From: Neobacillus novalis NBRC 102450
GTDB taxonomy: Bacteria; Bacillota; Bacilli; Bacillales; Cytobacillaceae
Direction of reading: 5' to 3'
DNA length: 64,000 nt
Assembly (NCBI RefSeq): GCF_001591805.1
Contig: NZ_BCVP01000028.1
Location: 1 to 64,000 of the forward strand
The notes under the pieces were generated by a model. It was not told the origin of the DNA. It worked only from the letters and a program-made list of their open reading frames with translations, and searched no databases. The position numbers and the translations under genes were made by a program. Shown here piece after piece: positions 60,071-64,000 of the stretch (its first letter is position 1; every line of letters begins with the position of its first letter).

Positions 60071-60309
60071 TCATAGTATGAATGGCTGTGAAATAGCATA
60101 GTAACCTCATTGGAACCATAAAGAACTGTCCCTGCGGTTCGATTTTGGTTCATTTTATCTTTTTGAAACATTCTTCATCCCTCCTCCGTCTAATCTTTAT
60201 GTGGATTTTGAATATTATGTGTCTTCCCATACAGGAATTTTCCAGTTAAAAATAGAATACATAGATAGAATGCCATAAGTCGGTATAATTCGCCCGAGGA
60301 GGAATCACC

Positions 60310-61266
60310 ATGTCCTATGAACAAATGAATCCCACGATTGAAAAGATATTAGCTAACATCGAAAAGGTGATGATTGGAAAAAGAAATGTCGCTGAACTAA
60401 GTCTTGTTGCTTTGCTGGCTGGGGGCCACGTGCTTCTTGAAGACGTCCCGGGCGTCGGGAAAACGATGATGGTCCGCGCCTTAGCCAAGTCTGTGAATGC
60501 TGGTTTTCGCCGAATACAATTCACGCCAGACCTGCTTCCATCTGATGTAACGGGAGTTTCGATTTACAATCCAAAAGAGATGGAATTTCAATTCCGTCCT
60601 GGCCCGTTAATGGGGAATATTATCCTTGCCGATGAAATTAACCGGACCTCGCCAAAAACCCAATCGGCGCTGTTGGAAGGGATGGAGGAAGCGAGCATTA
60701 CGATTGATGGCGTGACCCATAGGTTGAACAAGCCATTCTTCGTAATGGCGACACAGAACCCGATTGAATATGAAGGTACATATCCACTTCCGGAAGCCCA
60801 GCTCGATCGCTTTTTGTTAAAAATGAAAATGGGCTACCCTGATTTGGACGAGGAAATTGAAGTTCTTAACCGTGCTCAAAAGATGCCGCCAATCGAGGAC
60901 CTTCATCCTGTGATTGATCTAGAGGGGCTCCTTTCCTTGCAGGAGGAAATCAAAGAGGTTTTTGTCGACCAGACGATTAAACGTTATATTGTCGACATTG
61001 TTAATCGGACAAGGACTCATGGCAGCGTTTATCTTGGTGCAAGTCCGAGGGGTTCGATTGCCCTCATGAAAGCTGCCCAAGCCTATTCTTATATGTACGG
61101 CCGTGATTATGTGCTTCCGGACGATATTCAATATTTAGCGCCATTTGTCTTATCCCATCGGATTATTCTAAAATCAGAAGCAAAATTTGAGGGCATTTCA
61201 GCTGAAGAAGTGGTAAATCGGGTCGTTGCCAGGGTTCCTGTTCCGGTGCGAAGGTTAGTGAAGTAA
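60310..61266 (+). CDS. MoxR family AAA+ ATPase (YeaC type)
   Basis: A 318-aa AAA+ protein. Walker A GVGKTMM, Walker B ILADEINRT, sensor ATQNP and arginine-finger region PEAQLDRF are present. MoxR ATPases act as chaperone-like partners of DUF58/VWA proteins. GAGGAGGAA precedes the ATG. The DUF58 gene starts 1 nt after its stop. The order matches B. subtilis yeaC-yeaD-yebA. Confidence 0.94.
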   Translation: MSYEQMNPTIEKILANIEKVMIGKRNVAELSLVALLAGGHVLLEDVPGVGKTMMVRALAKSVNAGFRRIQFTPDLLPSDVTGVSIYNPKEMEFQFRPGPLMGNIILADEINRTSPKTQSALLEGMEEASITIDGVTHRLNKPFFVMATQNPIEYEGTYPLPEAQLDRFLLKMKMGYPDLDEEIEVLNRAQKMPPIEDLHPVIDLEGLLSLQEEIKEVFVDQTIKRYIVDIVNRTRTHGSVYLGASPRGSIALMKAAQAYSYMYGRDYVLPDDIQYLAPFVLSHRIILKSEAKFEGISAEEVVNRVVARVPVPVRRLVK

Positions 61267-61267
61267 C

Positions 61268-62485
61268 ATGAAAAAACTATGGATTCCATTCAAAAAAGTA
61301 TGGAAGTTTATCCTGTTGCTTTTTTTGATTCTCTTAGCCTTTTCCTATGCGATGTTCCAAGGGGGATTTGTCAGCTGGTTTTTATTCTATAGCTTCCTTC
61401 CCTTTGCTGTTTATTGTGTTGCGATATCCTTTTATTCCTTGAAAGAGTTTGAAGTAACAAGGGTTTTGTTAAAATCAGATTATAATGCCGGCGAGCCCTT
61501 AAAGGTAACGGTCAAGATAAAAAGGCTAAGGAAGTTCCCATTATTTTATTTACTAATTGAAGATACGTTGGATGATCCGTTGAAATACGCATCACAACAT
61601 CAAAAAGCGAAGGCGCTGCTGCTGCCTGGACTGAAAAAGGAATTTTCCTATGAGTATATCATTGATGAGCTTCCGCGCGGCGAGCACTTTTTTCGTTCCT
61701 TCACACTGCGGATTGGAGATCCGCTCGGTTTATTTGAGAAAGAAAGGAAAGTACCGGTTGATGGCAAAATTATTGTCTATCCAGCCTATTCAGAGTTTAT
61801 CTACCGTCCCTTTGAAAACCAGTATGACCAAGGATTGACTGCGTCACGAGAGCGGGTGCAGCGCGACACGACCATGGTGGTTGGGGTAAGGGATTATCAG
61901 CCGGGCGACCGTTTTTCCTGGATTAACTGGAAAGCTACGGCAAAGCGGAACGAGATTATGACGAAGGAATTTGAGCAGCGGCAATCGCATGATGTCTTTG
62001 TGGTTATGGACTGTGTGCCTGATAAGCGGTTTGAGGCAGTTGTGTCTTTTACGGCATCATTACAGCGTGCGACATTGAAAAAGGGGGCGCAAACGGGGCT
62101 CTTAACCATCAGCAAGGAAAGAGCCTCGTTTCCGATTAGAGGCGGGGAGCGCCATCTTCAGGAGCTGTTTTACCACCTTGCCAAAATTGAGGCTAAATGT
62201 TTAATCCCTTTGGAAAAGGTGTTGGAGACGGACGGACTGTTTATCCAGCATTCCGTTTCGTTTATGCTCGTAACAGCCCAATTAACGAAACAGCTAGTTG
62301 AAAAAGCAAGTTTTCTTGGTCAAAGAAAAGGGTCGATTACGCTTTTTCTAATAAAAGGTCAAAAAGAAGCACCGGCGGAAGGTGAACGCTCGCTGATAGC
62401 GATTGCGAATGCACGTGGAGTCCGCGTGATTATGGTCCATGAAGGCGAATTTACTGCAGCCTTTTCGGAGGTGAATTTACGGTGA
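61268..62485 (+). CDS. DUF58 protein (YeaD type)
   Basis: A 405-aa protein with two N-terminal transmembrane helices (about residues 12-55) and the DUF58 core (GVRDYQPGDRFSWINWKATA, then KRNEIMTKEFEQRQSHDVFV), a vWA-like fold. It is thought to act with MoxR and the transglutaminase protein on the cell envelope. The gene lies 1 nt after moxR and has only a weak ribosome site, so translation is probably coupled. Confidence 0.92.
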   Translation: MKKLWIPFKKVWKFILLLFLILLAFSYAMFQGGFVSWFLFYSFLPFAVYCVAISFYSLKEFEVTRVLLKSDYNAGEPLKVTVKIKRLRKFPLFYLLIEDTLDDPLKYASQHQKAKALLLPGLKKEFSYEYIIDELPRGEHFFRSFTLRIGDPLGLFEKERKVPVDGKIIVYPAYSEFIYRPFENQYDQGLTASRERVQRDTTMVVGVRDYQPGDRFSWINWKATAKRNEIMTKEFEQRQSHDVFVVMDCVPDKRFEAVVSFTASLQRATLKKGAQTGLLTISKERASFPIRGGERHLQELFYHLAKIEAKCLIPLEKVLETDGLFIQHSVSFMLVTAQLTKQLVEKASFLGQRKGSITLFLIKGQKEAPAEGERSLIAIANARGVRVIMVHEGEFTAAFSEVNLR

Positions 62486-64000
62486 TGAAAAGAGATTTTC
62501 CAGCACTGCTATTATACACGTTTGGTTTTCTGCTTTTGTGGGAATGGCTTAGACCTGTTGGACAATTAACAGAAACGGGTAATATTGGAACCTTCATTGT
62601 TTTCATGCTGTTCTCCTTTGCTTTATCCTTTCTTCAGATGAAGTGGGTTTGGCAGGGGATCGTTAAAGTGTTATTTATCTTGTTTTCTATCAATCGCTTT
62701 TATTATGATGTCGGGTTCTTCCAGTTTAGTTGGTTGAAGTCATTCGCGAAGGATTTGGTAAATAATATCAGTTTGCTTTTCGCTAGGCAGTGGAATGATT
62801 TATCCAATGAATTTCGCACGTTGTTGTTTTTTATCCTGCTGTGGTTAATGGTGTACTTGATCCATTATTGGCTGTTAAATCGGCAAAGGATTTTTATCTT
62901 TTTCTTTATGACCTTGGTTTATATTACCGTTCTCGATACGTTTACACTTTATAGTGCCAATGCAGCGATTGTCCGGACGGTTGTCATCGGGTTTGCCGTA
63001 ATGGGAATGCTGACCTATTACCGGATTACCCGGAAGGAAAAGGTGAACAGTACTCCAACCTTTTTAAGGAAATGGATGGTACCGCTTGCGGGGATGATTG
63101 CTGTTAGTGTTCTTATTGGCATTGCTTCTCCTAAGGCGGCGCCGATATGGCCGGATCCGGTTCCGTATTTCACAGCGGCGAAGGACAATGGCGGCGATGG
63201 CAAAGGGGGTATAAGCCGGATTGGTTATGGGTCGAATGATGAACGATTAGGCGGGCCGTTTATTGGTGATAACAATCCCGTTTTCACGGTTAAAGCCAAT
63301 GGGAAAAACTATTGGAAGGTCGAAACAAAGGATGTGTACACAGGAAAAGGGTGGATACCTTCTGGTTCAACACCGATTACCTTTATGGAAGGTTATTTGA
63401 CTCCTGTTTATGGAATTCCGAATAAAGTGAAAACGATAAATGAATCGGCTACAGTGTCTTTTATTAACAATTCTATATCGAATACGTTTTTAGTTTATCC
63501 TGCGGGAATTCAAAAAATCCTGCAAGTAGAACCGCAAGTTCCACAACCCTACACGTTCCAGTTCGATTCGACAAAAGAAAAGATCACGGCTGTAAGTAAT
63601 GGTATTAGCAACTATCGAGTAGAATTTGGTACTCCAAAATATAAGGCGCTCGATTTAAAGGAAACCACAGGGTTTGACCCTTCAACCATGAGCCCTGAAT
63701 TTCATCAAAGATATACCCAGTTACCTGATGGGCTGCCGCCAAGGATCAAGGAGCTCACTGAAGAAATTACCGCTGGAAAAGATAATTGGTTTGATAAAGC
63801 CCGTGAGGTTGAAAGGTATTTCGGTAATACGGAATACACCTATGATCAAAAGAAGGTTGCATTGCCGGGGGAACAGGATGACTATGTCGATCAGTTTTTG
63901 TTTGACACGAAGCAAGGCTATTGCGATAATTTTTCCACTTCGATGGCCGTCATGCTCCGAACAATTGGGATTCCAACCCGCTGGATTAAGGGGTTTACCG
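62482..64000 (+). CDS. Transglutaminase-like TgpA family membrane protein (YebA type), 3' end beyond window
   Basis: The frame is open to the window edge (about 506 residues seen). Several N-terminal membrane helices (about residues 8-190) are followed by an extracellular DUF3488-type part and the transglutaminase core with the catalytic cysteine in GYCDNFSTSMAVMLRTIGIP. The start is GTG at 62482, with GGAGGTG 8 nt upstream, overlapping the DUF58 stop; ATG at 62485 is the alternative. Family members typically reach over 700 aa. Confidence 0.9.
   Translation, partial: MMKRDFPALLLYTFGFLLLWEWLRPVGQLTETGNIGTFIVFMLFSFALSFLQMKWVWQGIVKVLFILFSINRFYYDVGFFQFSWLKSFAKDLVNNISLLFARQWNDLSNEFRTLLFFILLWLMVYLIHYWLLNRQRIFIFFFMTLVYITVLDTFTLYSANAAIVRTVVIGFAVMGMLTYYRITRKEKVNSTPTFLRKWMVPLAGMIAVSVLIGIASPKAAPIWPDPVPYFTAAKDNGGDGKGGISRIGYGSNDERLGGPFIGDNNPVFTVKANGKNYWKVETKDVYTGKGWIPSGSTPITFMEGYLTPVYGIPNKVKTINESATVSFINNSISNTFLVYPAGIQKILQVEPQVPQPYTFQFDSTKEKITAVSNGISNYRVEFGTPKYKALDLKETTGFDPSTMSPEFHQRYTQLPDGLPPRIKELTEEITAGKDNWFDKAREVERYFGNTEYTYDQKKVALPGEQDDYVDQFLFDTKQGYCDNFSTSMAVMLRTIGIPTRWIKGFT

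Noticed and set aside
1..64000. tRNA, rRNA or T-box/riboswitch genes
   Set aside because: No cloverleaf, rRNA segment or known leader consensus could be recognised by eye; a covariance-model search would be the decisive test.

Overview
The window is chromosomal DNA of a low-GC, spore-forming Bacillaceae (Bacillus/Neobacillus type). Evidence for this: a tsaE-tsaB-rimI-tsaD-(ABC-F)-moaC-rex ... ydiK-ydiL-groES-groEL order that matches my memory of Bacillus subtilis, a CIRCE operator before groES, AGGAGG-type ribosome sites, frequent TTG starts, a sigma-B-like promoter, and a MoxR-DUF58-transglutaminase operon (yeaC-yeaD-yebA type) at the right end. Names and functions are assigned from protein motifs read by eye; no database search was possible.

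Left part, 1-13.8 kb, is mostly core genome. It holds the t6A tRNA-modification genes (tsaE, tsaB, tsaD) with rimI, a nine-member cluster of same-strand DnaA boxes behind tsaD, an ABC-F ATPase, moaC and rex. An operon of a MerR-like regulator, two bactofilins and a drug exporter of the 14-TM class follows, where I would have expected tatAy-tatCy. Next come an array of eight 52-bp hairpin-forming tandem repeats, ydiK/ydiL, and heat-shock groESL under CIRCE.

Middle part, 13.8-60.3 kb, is accessory. An 18-bp copy of the groEL 3' end recurs at 19427-19444, and four remnants of related tyrosine integrases lie on the minus strand (13.9, 14.7, 19.5 and 28.3 kb). So groEL appears to have been used repeatedly as an attachment site. 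The 5.6-kb segment between the duplicated ends carries an EthD-like protein, a DinB-like pseudogene, a DUF4041/T5orf172 nuclease-like membrane protein with a probable ATT start, and a YdjI-like SPFH-SHOCT / zinc-ribbon gene cluster. Between the 19.5- and 28.3-kb remnants lie a triple-RidA fusion protein and a complete mrpABCDEFG antiporter operon. Then come a Ugp-type ABC importer operon with a metallo-beta-lactamase-fold hydrolase and a cytosolic 5'-nucleotidase; a P1B-4 metal ATPase behind a Fur/PerR-like box and a ZIP transporter; a mannose-family PTS (manO, EIIAB, EIIC, EIID) with a long terminator leader and a cre-like site; a Gfo/Idh/MocA oxidoreductase; an M24-fold protein with its DeoR regulator; a bL25 gene; an IclR-OYE / aldo-keto reductase divergon; a MarR-LLM oxidoreductase pair; a spore-type LysM-GH18 enzyme; a KGG stress protein; and a DUF3967 MerR-like gene with two internally deleted copies elsewhere.

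Right end, 60.3-64.0 kb, returns to conserved gene content: moxR, DUF58, and a transglutaminase gene cut by the window edge. Signals that stand out include paired operators next to the IclR, MarR, DeoR and MerR genes, the att-site duplication, and several dispersed palindromic repeats.
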